A stretch of 64,000 nt of DNA, taken from contig NZ_OY776488.1 of the NCBI RefSeq assembly GCF_963675635.1, positions 1,587,501 through 1,651,500 on the forward strand. Direction: 5' to 3'. The translations under genes were made by a program, and so were the position numbers. The stretch is from an uncultured Pseudodesulfovibrio sp. GTDB lineage: Bacteria > Desulfobacterota > Desulfovibrionia > Desulfovibrionales > Desulfovibrionaceae. Positions 18,838 through 26,757 of this stretch are shown here, piece after piece. The notes beneath the pieces were generated by a model. The model saw only the letters and a list, made by a program, of their open reading frames with translations. It searched no databases and was not told the DNA's origin. Every line of letters begins with the position of its first letter. Within the stretch, counting starts at the first letter, position 1.

Positions 18838-19581
18838 TCACTCGTAAGCCTGAGCCACCTGTCCTTGCAGAGTTTCAGTAAGCCCCTGCCCCGATTCGGC
18901 AATGTCATTGACTGAAAGGACATTTGCCACATTGCCGTTACGATACACGACAATAGTTTCGGCAAACGACTCCACATCATCCGCATCATGAGTGACCATA
19001 ATCGTAGGTATGCCGAATTTTTCCAGAACCTTGGCGAGTTCATTCCGCATCCGTATGCGCAACGGCTGATCCAGAGCACTGAATGGTTCATCCAACAAAA
19101 GCAGCGCGGGCGAAGGTGCCAGAGCGCGGGCCAAGGCCGTTCGTTGCTGCTGCCCGCCGGACAAGGCGATCGGTTTCTGCCCTGCAACTTTTCCCAACCC
19201 AAACACATCAATCAACTCTTCCACCCGATGCACGTCTTTTGGCATAAGTCGACCAATAAGCGGCTTGAGTCCAAATGAAATATTTTCGATGACGGTCAAA
19301 TGTGGAAACAGGGCATAATCCTGAAATACGTATCCCACCTTCCGTCGCCGCGTGGGTACGTTGACATTCGCACTCGAGTCGAACACCACGTCACCGTTCA
19401 CTTTGATATACCCTTGGTCCGGCGTCAGCATACCGGCGATGGAACGCAAGGTGAGAGTCTTGCCCGACCCGGACGGTCCGAACAATACCACGGCGCGATC
19501 CATGGTAGAGAACTGCGAGCGGAGGAGAAACTCATCTCCCCCGCTACACAGACGCTTAGTTATGTCGAGTTCAAACTGCAT
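18838..19581 (-). CDS. modC: Molybdate/tungstate ABC transporter ATP-binding protein
   Basis: The 247-residue ATPase has a Walker A GPSGSGKT near residue 35, Q-loop VFQDYALFPHLT, signature LSGGQQQRTALARAL, Walker B ALLLLDEPFSALD and the switch histidine in MVTHDADD. It pairs with ModB and ModA just upstream. At 247 residues it lacks the C-terminal TOBE/Mop molybdate-binding domain that extends many ModC proteins to about 350 residues, so direct oxyanion inhibition via that domain is not expected. Molybdate versus tungstate cannot be decided by eye. Confidence 0.88.
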   Translation of the reverse strand: MQFELDITKRLCSGGDEFLLRSQFSTMDRAVVLFGPSGSGKTLTLRSIAGMLTPDQGYIKVNGDVVFDSSANVNVPTRRRKVGYVFQDYALFPHLTVIENISFGLKPLIGRLMPKDVHRVEELIDVFGLGKVAGQKPIALSGGQQQRTALARALAPSPALLLLDEPFSALDQPLRIRMRNELAKVLEKFGIPTIMVTHDADDVESFAETIVVYRNGNVANVLSVNDIAESGQGLTETLQGQVAQAYE

Positions 19582-19599
19582 AGGAAACTGGGATCAACA

Positions 19600-20364
19600 C
19601 TAAGGACGCTTGAAACCACGCCCCTCGAGCAGAGACATGCCCTCATCACTGCGAACAAATTCGACAAATGCAGCCGCCATGTGCGGAGCTGCCGCTTCTT
19701 TGAGGACAGAAATAGGATACGTTACCGGCTTTTCGAGAGGAATCTCCTCAATTATGCGGACCTTGTCACCGGCCTTGACGGCATCAGTGCGGTAAACGAA
19801 CCCACAGTCAATTTCGCCACGAGAGAGATAATCCAAGACCTGTCGTACGGATTCACCGAAGATCATTTTACTGGTCATCTTATCATACATATCTCGGGCC
19901 ACAAGGGCTCCCTTTGCATACTGTCCAGCAGGCACTGTTTCAGGCGTTCCAATGCCAATGGACTTGACTTTTGCAGCGACAAGATCATTCAAGGTCGTCA
20001 CGCCTGCCGGGTTATCTGCCGGAGTCGCAAGCACCAATGAGTTACGGGCAAAGACCTGAACGTCGGCTTTATTGACAAAACCCTTATCAACGGCTTTTGT
20101 CAGCCATTTTGGATTGGCTGAAGCATAGACATCAGCCGGAGCACCCTGCTCAATCTGCCTGTACAATGCACCGGAAGAAGCAAAATTAATGACCACATCC
20201 ACCCCGGGATTGGCCTTTTCAAAAGCGCGCTCAATGTCACTAAAAGCATCCGTCAGGCTGGCTGCGGCAGATACAATCAGCTCTTGCGCCATGGCATTCG
20301 TTGTAGTCCCAGCAATGACAAGGAAAGCAAAAACAACAGCAGTAAAAACAGTAGTACGTTTCAT
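19600..20364 (-). CDS. modA: Molybdate/tungstate-binding periplasmic protein
   Basis: The 254-residue protein has a signal peptide (KRTTVFTAVVFAFLVIAGTT, then AMAQ). The mature ModA fold starts ELIVSAAASLTDAFSDIERAFEKANP, with the oxyanion-binding FASSGALYRQIEQGAPADVYASA and the later VYRTDAVKAGDKV segment. It sits between modB and modC, which would form its importer. Confidence 0.9.
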   Translation of the reverse strand: MKRTTVFTAVVFAFLVIAGTTTNAMAQELIVSAAASLTDAFSDIERAFEKANPGVDVVINFASSGALYRQIEQGAPADVYASANPKWLTKAVDKGFVNKADVQVFARNSLVLATPADNPAGVTTLNDLVAAKVKSIGIGTPETVPAGQYAKGALVARDMYDKMTSKMIFGESVRQVLDYLSRGEIDCGFVYRTDAVKAGDKVRIIEEIPLEKPVTYPISVLKEAAAPHMAAAFVEFVRSDEGMSLLEGRGFKRP

Positions 20365-20384
20365 GGAGACTCCTTTATTATGCT

Positions 20385-21074
20385 TTAACAGCGGGGTTTC
20401 AACAATTTACTTGTTGTCATGAGAATAATCACACAGACGATGCTGATGACCAGCACCAGAGTATTGGCAAGAGCGTTGTTGCCAGCTTGGACAGCGGAAT
20501 AGACAGCCAATGAAAGTGTTTGCGTCCTGCCCGGAAGGTTTCCTGCCACCATCAGAGTGGCACCGAACTCACCCATTGCACGGGCAAATGCGAGCATGCC
20601 TCCTGACAGAATCCCTCTGAAAGCCAAAGGGAAAGATACGCGCAGAAAGACCGCCAACTCACCCTGCCCAAGGGTACGGGCAGCGTTTTCATATTGCTTA
20701 CCCACGCCTTCCAGAGCAGCTCTGGCGGATTTGAATACCAAAGGGAAAGCCACTACAGTCGCAGCAATGACTGCACCCTGCCATGTAAACATAAGAGTAA
20801 TATTAAAGTGCTCCTGGAGCCAACTTCCGATAATCCCCCGGCGACCTATAAAAACAAGCAGATAGTACCCGAGCACTGTAGGGGGCATAACCATGGGCAA
20901 TGTGCAGACAGCATCCAGGAAGTCGCGCCCAGGGAACTCCCACCGGGCAAGGGCATATGCCGCAGCCACGCCAAGAACCAATGCCCCTAGAGTCGCCAGC
21001 CCAGCCACCTTGAGGGTTAACATCAGCGGTCCGAGAAAAGCCGCATTGGAAAAATCGAGCCAGATAAAATCCAT
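20385..21074 (-). CDS. modB: Molybdate/tungstate ABC transporter permease
   Basis: This is an integral membrane permease of about 229 residues with five to six helices and the cytoplasmic coupling motif region ENAARTLGQGELAVFLRVSFPLA. The conserved VMPPTVLGYYLLV segment is present. The start MDFIWLDFSNAAF at 21074 is chosen because a GGGA box precedes it; the frame runs 18 codons upstream without a signal. It is the first gene of the operon, giving the order modB-modA-modC rather than the usual modA-modB-modC. Confidence 0.9.
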   Translation of the reverse strand: MDFIWLDFSNAAFLGPLMLTLKVAGLATLGALVLGVAAAYALARWEFPGRDFLDAVCTLPMVMPPTVLGYYLLVFIGRRGIIGSWLQEHFNITLMFTWQGAVIAATVVAFPLVFKSARAALEGVGKQYENAARTLGQGELAVFLRVSFPLAFRGILSGGMLAFARAMGEFGATLMVAGNLPGRTQTLSLAVYSAVQAGNNALANTLVLVISIVCVIILMTTSKLLKPRC

Positions 21075-21188
21075 ACTATTCCCGAGAAGCCTTCTGTATC
21101 TGTCCACCGCCATTACGGCCGGGACCAAGTCGCAACATGATATGTTTCACTCTTTCATTTCCACTGTTCTGTTGCAATTTGACAACTA

Positions 21189-21219
21189 TGCATTATGCAC
21201 ACACAAAATAAATTGTAAA
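21189..21219 (-). promoter_or_regulatory. modBAC promoter with palindromic operator candidate over the -10
   Basis: On the minus strand there is a -35 TTTACA (21214-21219), a 16-base spacer and a -10 CATAAT (21192-21197). The -10 lies inside a perfect palindrome TGCATTATGCA (21189-21199), so a repressor bound there would block transcription. A related palindrome lies about 60 bases upstream. The regulator is not identified. Confidence 0.5.
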
Positions 21220-21259
21220 GCATAGAAAGAATGTCACGAATATACCTTAACGCGTGACA

Positions 21260-21272
21260 GTTCATAATGAAC
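21260..21272. promoter_or_regulatory. Second palindrome in the modB upstream region
   Basis: GTTCATAATGAAC is a perfect palindrome around a central base. It shares the CAT-N-ATG core with the palindrome over the modBAC -10. It may be a second operator for the same protein. Confidence 0.4.
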
Positions 21273-21419
21273 ATCAGTTTTTATGTAATTAAGTAATGCA
21301 CTACAGTTCACATGGAATTATTCCGGCAGTACAGCAAGAGCTATAAATACTCAATAAATGCTTCTACAGATGGATCACAATGTATTCATCAGTAAAAATG
21401 AGTATCAGATTTGTATTAC

Positions 21420-21470
21420 AAAAAAGAAAACTCAACATCCAGGCTGTAAAAACAACGCCATGGAGTTGAG
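21420..21470 (-). terminator. Terminator after gmhB
   Basis: Read on the minus strand, CTCAACTCCATGGC pairs with GCC.TGGATGTTGAG (arms 21461-21470 and 21431-21441, one bulge, plus an inner GGC/GCC stem). TTTTCTTTTTT follows. It lies about 50 bases past the gmhB stop. Confidence 0.75.
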
Positions 21471-21520
21471 CTTTATCATTGCCGCACACCCGACAAAGAG
21501 CGTGTATCTATTTTTGCATA

Positions 21521-22066
21521 CTATGCACGCTGCAATGATAGAATGACGTCAGCGGCATCTTGCAGGTCGTCGACAACATGATCTGCCAAATCTCGGCACC
21601 GCTCTTCATGCTCGGCTCCCTTGCCTGTCCGCACAAGAATGGTCGTCGCCCCACTGGCCTTCCCCACGCCCATATCAGCCTGCTTATCACCAATCATGAA
21701 GCTTTCGGCCGGATCAAATCCCAAGGACTCGATAGCCTGCTCCATGAGACCGGTCTTCGGCTTACGACAGGTACATTCCGCTTCCGGAGCGTGGGGACAA
21801 AAGAAAACACCATCAAGAACAACTCCGTGACGTGCCAGAAGTTCAGCCATGCGGTCATTACAGGCCCGGACAGATGTCTCAGAATAATACCCGCGCCCCA
21901 CACCGCTCTGATTGGTCAAAACAACCAGCGAATATCCCATGTCCTGCATGCGCCGAAGCCCTGACGCGGCTCCGGGGAGCAATTCCACGCCATCCGGGTC
22001 ATGCAGATAATGTTTGTCAATAATAATGGTCCCATCACGATCCAGAAGAACACACTGCTTCTTCAT
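21521..22066 (-). CDS. gmhB: D-glycero-beta-D-manno-heptose 1,7-bisphosphate 7-phosphatase
   Basis: GmhB is a HAD-family phosphatase in ADP-heptose synthesis for the LPS core. The 181-residue protein has HAD motif I LLDRDGTI, motif II VLTNQSGVGRGY, the zinc-ribbon CPHAPEAECTCRKPK and a late GDKQADMGVGKASG motif. It starts three bases after the pdxA stop. The functional tie to pdxA is not obvious; the pairing may be only transcriptional. Confidence 0.93.
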   Translation of the reverse strand: MKKQCVLLDRDGTIIIDKHYLHDPDGVELLPGAASGLRRMQDMGYSLVVLTNQSGVGRGYYSETSVRACNDRMAELLARHGVVLDGVFFCPHAPEAECTCRKPKTGLMEQAIESLGFDPAESFMIGDKQADMGVGKASGATTILVRTGKGAEHEERCRDLADHVVDDLQDAADVILSLQRA

Positions 22067-22069
22067 GGC

Positions 22070-23080
22070 TTACCTCTTTGCCTCAACAAGCCGCTGCACC
22101 ATATCAAGAGCAGCCTGAAAACTCTGTATGGACGCCTCGCCCGTACCGACCAGATCGTAGCCCGTGCCGTGGTCCGGAGAAGTCCGTGGATATGGCAGAC
22201 CGAGTGTGACATTCACCGCCTGACTGAAGTGGAGTAGTTTGAGCGGAGCCAGTCCTTGATCGTGATACATGGCAAGTACCGCTGAATAGTCCCCTTTGGC
22301 CGCAAAGTGAAAAATTGTGTCCCCCGGCACAGGACCGACGACGTCCAGTCCTTCTCGACGGGCAGTCTCCAGAGCCGGAATAATCGTCCTGATTTCCTCA
22401 TCCCCGATCCTGCCGGACTCTCCCGCATGGGGGTTGAGACCGCACACGCCAACCGGCCCTTCCAATCCAAGGATACGAACGAAATCGGCAGTCAGTCGCA
22501 GACAACGCAACAGCCGTTCTTCAGTAATCAGGCCCGGAACATCCCGTAGCCTCGGATGGGTAGTCACCAGACTCACACGCAGTTTAGGTGCATCGTCATC
22601 CGGGTCATGTCCGCATAAATGCATGCAGACCTGATCCGCGCCCACACCAAGTTTCTCGGCCAGAAATTCCGTATGTCCTGGAAAGTCAAACCCCGCAGAT
22701 TGAAGCATGGCCTTATTCAACGGACAGGTGAGCAACCCTTCAGCCAGACCGGCCTTGAGCACTTCAACCGCCATGTCCAAACTAACTCCGGCAGCCCGAC
22801 CGCCATCAGTACAAGCCTCTCCGGGAGGATATTCCAACCCCGCAAGGGCTGTCGGCTCATAAAGGTATACACCCGCGTCCATATCCTTGATCTGCACAGG
22901 CTCATTCAGAATCTCGAAAAACCGGACTTCACCGATTCTTTCAAGCTCCCTGTCAACTGCCGAGACCGGCCCAAGCAACAAAAAACGATCATTGATGGCA
23001 GACGCTTCAACAAAATGCCGGACGACAAGCTCCGGGCCGAGACCACATGGGTCACCAAGGGTTATACACAGTGTACGCAT
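22070..23080 (-). CDS. pdxA: 4-hydroxythreonine-4-phosphate dehydrogenase
   Basis: PdxA oxidises 4-phosphohydroxy-threonine in pyridoxal phosphate synthesis. The 336-residue protein opens RTLCITLGDPCGLGPELV, has LLTCPLNKAMLQSAGFDFPGHTEFLAE, the metal-binding VTTHPRLRDVP and CGLNPHAGESG segments, and the C-terminal MYHDQGLAPLKLLHF plus GLPYPRTSPDHGTGYDLVG, all family hallmarks. Confidence 0.95.
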   Translation of the reverse strand: MRTLCITLGDPCGLGPELVVRHFVEASAINDRFLLLGPVSAVDRELERIGEVRFFEILNEPVQIKDMDAGVYLYEPTALAGLEYPPGEACTDGGRAAGVSLDMAVEVLKAGLAEGLLTCPLNKAMLQSAGFDFPGHTEFLAEKLGVGADQVCMHLCGHDPDDDAPKLRVSLVTTHPRLRDVPGLITEERLLRCLRLTADFVRILGLEGPVGVCGLNPHAGESGRIGDEEIRTIIPALETARREGLDVVGPVPGDTIFHFAAKGDYSAVLAMYHDQGLAPLKLLHFSQAVNVTLGLPYPRTSPDHGTGYDLVGTGEASIQSFQAALDMVQRLVEAKR

Positions 23081-23126
23081 GATAATTATATGAATTGGTT
23101 GAATTATTACAAATGTTCCAAAGAAC

Positions 23127-23624
23127 TTACGCCCCGGTCAAAGGACCGTCAATGCGACCATCCTCTCCGTTCTCAGAAAGATGCGCCATGAAATCACTTA
23201 GAATCTTGGTATGATCAAAGGCCAACTCGGGCCATTTCCCTAATGGGAAGACCTCGGCCCTCAGGGCGTCATCACCAGCTACCATAGCCGATGGATCAAT
23301 CGGCACACCTATGTAAACCACACTCATGGTGTGCTGTCGCGTATCGCGAGCAGGGTCGGAATAGACACCAAGCAACCCGACCAGTTCCACATCCAGACCG
23401 GTTTCTTCCTTCATTTCACGGACAGCCGCCGCCTCACAGGACTCGCCATAATCCACAAATCCCCCAGGCAACGCCCAACCGAGCGGTGGATTCCTGCGTT
23501 CGACAAGAACCACCCCGTCCCCATCGGAAGAAGGCATAAGGATAACAACATCCACTGTTGGTGTTGGATTACGGTAGACTTCAATATCTTTACCGCAATG
23601 CGGACATGAACGGATTTTCACCAT
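23127..23624 (-). CDS. NUDIX hydrolase with N-terminal zinc-ribbon-like CxxC
   Basis: The 165-residue protein begins [14 protein letters not shown] and contains a full Nudix box, [23 protein letters not shown], matching Gx5Ex7REUxEExGU. It is probably a nucleoside-diphosphate-X hydrolase; the substrate is unknown. The ATG at 23624 has GGAG eight bases upstream; the frame is open 21 codons further back without support. It lies 46 bases upstream of pdxA, probably co-transcribed with it. Confidence 0.88.
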   Translation of the reverse strand: MVKIRSCPHCGKDIEVYRNPTPTVDVVILMPSSDGDGVVLVERRNPPLGWALPGGFVDYGESCEAAAVREMKEETGLDVELVGLLGVYSDPARDTRQHTMSVVYIGVPIDPSAMVAGDDALRAEVFPLGKWPELAFDHTKILSDFMAHLSENGEDGRIDGPLTGA

Positions 23625-24149
23625 GAAAGGACTCCAGATCACAAACTGAGTTTCAAGAACTCTCCATAAACCGGGCAGCCAAGTCAAACAGTGAATGAAA
23701 ATTCAACTTTTTTTACCCACATGTTTTTGGAAGGAAAGTCAGATTCCCCCTTCGGCACAACAACACCAGCCAGCAGAAAACACGACCAGATTATCACTAA
23801 AAGACTGAATTTAAAGAATAAAAAAATCTAAACTACACCATACGAGAAAGGCTTCATCGGAACATCCGGTGAAGCCTTGTGTTTCTCGTATGCAAAAAAA
23901 AGGAAGAAGATACTTTTAATAAAGCAACCATCGTGCCAAACACACAAATTTCAATAAAAATACACATAAAGCCCAGTAATACAATGAATTATTAAAACAC
24001 CCCCAACAACTCCCATCAGCATTCCTCGCCGAAATGAGTACAATATTTTTTACCAACCTCGGATAAACCGCCATTGAACGCGGATTCAAGTACAAATTTT
24101 TACCCGAACCACAAAACGACCTATGTAAAAGCTCCAACAATACATCCCA
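23625..24149. other. Non-coding stretch with one large hairpin
   Basis: This is about 525 AT-rich bases between the NUDIX and Sua5-type genes. A minus-strand frame at 23916-24140 (74 codons) has one hydrophobic segment but no ribosome-binding site or recognisable family, so I do not call it. The only clear structure is the hairpin at 23839-23892. Confidence 0.5.
23839..23892. repeat. 54-base imperfect inverted repeat without a U tract
   Basis: Outer arms CATACGAGAAA / TTTCTCGTATG and inner arms GGCTTCATCGG / CCGGTGAAGCC are joined by a five-base bulge and close on the loop AACAT. Neither strand has a T run directly after the stem, so it is not a standard terminator. It could be a small structured RNA, a protein-binding site or a repeat element. 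Confidence 0.6.
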
Positions 24150-24150
24150 T

Positions 24151-24182
24151 AAAAAAGGCTTCTCTCCAGATGGAGAGAAGCC
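24151..24182 (-). terminator. Terminator after the Sua5/YrdC gene
   Basis: Minus-strand stem GGCTTCTCTCC / GGAGAGAAGCC (24157-24182) is followed by TTTTTT. It lies about 30 bases past the stop of the gene ending at 24213. Confidence 0.9.
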
Positions 24183-24212
24183 ACTCTTGTTATAACAATG
24201 ACATTGAACAGG

Positions 24213-24824
24213 TTACACTGTCTTCACGGAAACGGAATATCCTTTGTCGCACAACATCTTGACTGTCACAGCACCTTCTCTGACAACTTCCAATTGAGAG
24301 GCGCCGATCAGACGAACAACCGTCGATGGCTTATTTCCTCGAGGCCACGGCGGATCAAGGTAGGCCTTGTCAACCCGCTCCAGCAGCTCCGGATCAATGT
24401 CTTCGGGAAGAGCCACAGGAGACTTGTCAGACAAATTGGCACTGGTTGCGACGATGGGCCGCTTCAATCGCCGAGACAATTCCGAGGCAAACGGATGTCC
24501 GCTATGACGAACCGAAGTGTATCCCTCTTCGTCAGAGAGAAGGGCCGGTAATTCAGGCACGGCTTTGACCAGAATGGACAAGGGGCCGGGCCAAAAGAGT
24601 TCTGCCAGCCGAATCAGGGCAACCGCCTTCTCATCGGTAACCAGCTTGAGCATATCCATCCCGCCAATAATCAACGGGAGTGGTTTGTCTTCGGTACGAC
24701 CTTTGATGGCAGCAACTTTTTCGCACGCTTCCGGATTTGTTGCATCACATCCTACAGCATAAAGAGTCTCAGTAGGATAGATAACAACACCGCCGGAATT
24801 CATGACTTTAAGCAAATCATGCAT
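24213..24824 (-). CDS. Sua5/YciO/YrdC family threonylcarbamoyl-AMP synthase-like protein
   Basis: The 203-residue protein has the YrdC fold: GGVVIYPTETLYAVGCDA, AIKGRTEDKPLPLII, ELFWPGPLSILVKA, SVRHSGHPFASEL, and RPIVATSANLSDKSPVA. Such proteins make threonylcarbamoyl-AMP for tRNA t6A37. The ATG at 24824 has AGGAG seven bases upstream. It sits ten bases after the SpoU methyltransferase gene, so both products act on tRNA. The essential TsaC versus the YciO paralogue cannot be told apart by eye. Confidence 0.88.
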   Translation of the reverse strand: MHDLLKVMNSGGVVIYPTETLYAVGCDATNPEACEKVAAIKGRTEDKPLPLIIGGMDMLKLVTDEKAVALIRLAELFWPGPLSILVKAVPELPALLSDEEGYTSVRHSGHPFASELSRRLKRPIVATSANLSDKSPVALPEDIDPELLERVDKAYLDPPWPRGNKPSTVVRLIGASQLEVVREGAVTVKMLCDKGYSVSVKTV

Positions 24825-24834
24825 CACTTTACTC

Positions 24835-25425
24835 CTATCGCGTATACCATTCAGCTTTGAGCTTTTCGAGTTCTTCGTCGCTAAACGAAGAGGTCTCGTA
24901 CATACCAGCTCGATCGCGCTGTGTTGACGCTTCGTACAATATGATGGCCGCAGCCACAGAAACATTGAAGCTCTGTACCATACCGTGCATGGGAATGTAT
25001 ATCTCGTCCTGAACTAATTCAGCCAGTTCGGGCGAAGTCCCCCGATGCTCATTACTCAAAATAATAGCCGTGGGGCGAGAGAAATCAAACGCAGTGACAG
25101 GTTTTGCCGTTTCGGAAAAGCCGGTCCTGAGAATCTGCATTCCCTGTCCACGCAATTCATCCACCATGCTCACTGCGTCAATATGTCTGGTACGTTGAAT
25201 CCACTTTTTGGCAGAGGCCGAACTTTTTTTATCAAGATCAGGCCATTCTGAGGTAGTATAATACAAATGGACACCGGATACGCCAAAAGCGTCACAACTT
25301 CTCAGCACAGCTGAAACATTGTGCGGATCCCATATGTTGTCCATAATCATAGTCAGATCCTTTTGCCTTTTAGACAGGACCTGATCAATCCGCTGCTTTC
25401 TTTTTTCTGTTATTTCACGAGGCAT
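24835..25425 (-). CDS. trmH: SpoU/TrmH-family RNA 2'-O-methyltransferase (tRNA Gm18 type)
   Basis: The 196-residue SPOUT methyltransferase has an N-terminal helix EKRKQRIDQVLSKRQKDLT, then motif 1 IWDPHNVSAVLRSCDAFGV, motif 2 AIILSNEHRGTSPE and motif 3 IPMHGMVQSFNVSVAAAIILYEA, which form the trefoil knot. The wording of these motifs and the C-terminal SDEELEKLKAEW tail fit the tRNA (guanosine-18) group best. The exact target is inferred. Confidence 0.82.
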   Translation of the reverse strand: MPREITEKRKQRIDQVLSKRQKDLTMIMDNIWDPHNVSAVLRSCDAFGVSGVHLYYTTSEWPDLDKKSSASAKKWIQRTRHIDAVSMVDELRGQGMQILRTGFSETAKPVTAFDFSRPTAIILSNEHRGTSPELAELVQDEIYIPMHGMVQSFNVSVAAAIILYEASTQRDRAGMYETSSFSDEELEKLKAEWYTR

Positions 25426-25612
25426 GCGGGGTTGGTACCGATTCTTACGAAAATTTGCAAGTATGGGGTTGTCGTGACAGAATAGAGGAGTAAGGGGAAA
25501 TTAAACCAGTCATACACATGATTATTATTTATCATCATATTGACTTTTTTTTACTTTATGGTCGAATAGAGAATATGAAGCCCTTTTCATTAGGTTACAA
25601 CCGGAGAAAGTG

Positions 25613-26008
25613 ATGCGTGCACTGATTGTTGAAGATGAATTTCTCAGCCGAAAAGTACTTCGTTCATTTTTAATGACACTTTTTGATGTGGACATCGTCG
25701 TCAATGGGAGAGAGGCTGTGGATGCGTTCGAGTTGAGCCATGCAGAACAACGACCATACGATCTTATCCTCATGGACATCATGATGCCTGAAGTGGATGG
25801 AATCGAAGCGTTGCAGAAAATTCGTTCAATCGAAATGGATAAAGGATACAGGCCGAGGGTCAAAGTTATTATGACCACGGCTCTCGATGACCCTCAAACA
25901 GTCATCAAGACTTTTTATGACGGCGAAGCCTCGGCGTACATTGTCAAGCCTATCGCCAAAGAAAAACTGTATAATGAACTGGAAAAACTCGGACTCTTGA
26001 ACAAGTAG
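25613..26008 (+). CDS. CheY-like single-domain response regulator
   Basis: This 131-residue stand-alone receiver has the acidic pocket Glu7-Asp8 (LIVEDE), phospho-acceptor Asp55 in LILMDIMMPEVDG, the Thr88-Thr89 switch in IMTTA and Lys112 in VKPI. ATG 25613 follows CGGAGAAAGTG; a GTG one codon earlier is possible. It heads a three-gene phosphorelay with the Hpt-STAS protein 13 bases downstream and the CheA-like kinase after it, so these are its likely phosphate donors. It has no DNA-binding output domain. Confidence 0.93.
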   Translation: MRALIVEDEFLSRKVLRSFLMTLFDVDIVVNGREAVDAFELSHAEQRPYDLILMDIMMPEVDGIEALQKIRSIEMDKGYRPRVKVIMTTALDDPQTVIKTFYDGEASAYIVKPIAKEKLYNELEKLGLLNK

Positions 26009-26021
26009 CCAAGGATGCCTC

Positions 26022-26747
26022 ATGAGTGAAGATCCGATGATCGAAGAATTTTTTTCCGAGGTCAACGACAAGTATTATCCCCAAGTGATGGAAGGGTTGG
26101 AAATGCTGGAAAGTGCCAATCTCGGCGAAGGCATTGAGATTCTTGCACGTCCGCTGCATACCATTAAGGGTGTGACCGGCTTCATGGCGGGGTTTGAAGA
26201 AGCATCCCACTTTACACACAAAATCGAAGACTTTCTGAAAAAAGTGCAGTCCGGCGAAGTGGAGTCTTCAACATATAACGTCACCCTTCTCTCTCGCGGC
26301 GTGAACATGATCTTTCAGGTACTGGAACAACTCCGTGACGATACCCTCGACGAGGAAGAGCAGGAAGAAGTGCTCGCCCTGATCACTGAGGCCTCATCCA
26401 GCGGCATAACCGAAGCGGAAGTTCTGGGGGCGGGCGTTGAAGTAGAGACACGAAACGATGTCACAATCATCCACGTCAAGGACCCCCGAGTGCATCTGGA
26501 CGCACATTTCAAACCGATCATTTCCGCCATTCTCGGCATCGAACCCGGAGATTCCATTCTGCTCGATCTTTCCGAAGTATTAACCTTCGGCTCCGGAGCA
26601 TGGGGCGCCGTGGCCAGCATGGGGACGACATTCAAGATTGCCGCCTGCAACCTCACGCCGGAGGCCAAAGTAACCCTGTACTCCTGGGGCTTTGACCAGA
26701 CTATTGCCGTCTATCCGGACGAAGACACATATTTCACGACTCAATAA
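26022..26747 (+). CDS. Hpt phosphotransfer protein with STAS-like C-terminal domain
   Basis: The 241-residue protein has an N-terminal Hpt four-helix domain (about residues 1-105) with the phospho-acceptor His46 in RPLHTIKGVTGF, the canonical HxxKG motif. From about 140 a second domain alternates strands and helices (VTIIHVKDPRVHL, DSILLDLSEVLTFGSGAWGAVASM, EAKVTLYSWGF), much like STAS or anti-sigma-antagonist folds. It likely shuttles phosphate between the downstream CheA-like kinase and the upstream receiver. Spacing is 13 bases to the receiver and 10 to the kinase. Confidence 0.85.
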   Translation: MSEDPMIEEFFSEVNDKYYPQVMEGLEMLESANLGEGIEILARPLHTIKGVTGFMAGFEEASHFTHKIEDFLKKVQSGEVESSTYNVTLLSRGVNMIFQVLEQLRDDTLDEEEQEEVLALITEASSSGITEAEVLGAGVEVETRNDVTIIHVKDPRVHLDAHFKPIISAILGIEPGDSILLDLSEVLTFGSGAWGAVASMGTTFKIAACNLTPEAKVTLYSWGFDQTIAVYPDEDTYFTTQ

Positions 26748-26757
26748 GGGGATATTC

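Noticed and set aside
23916..24140. 74-codon minus-strand frame with a hydrophobic C-terminal segment
   Set aside because: No ribosome-binding site, no recognised family, biased low-complexity hydrophobic composition in an AT-rich gap.
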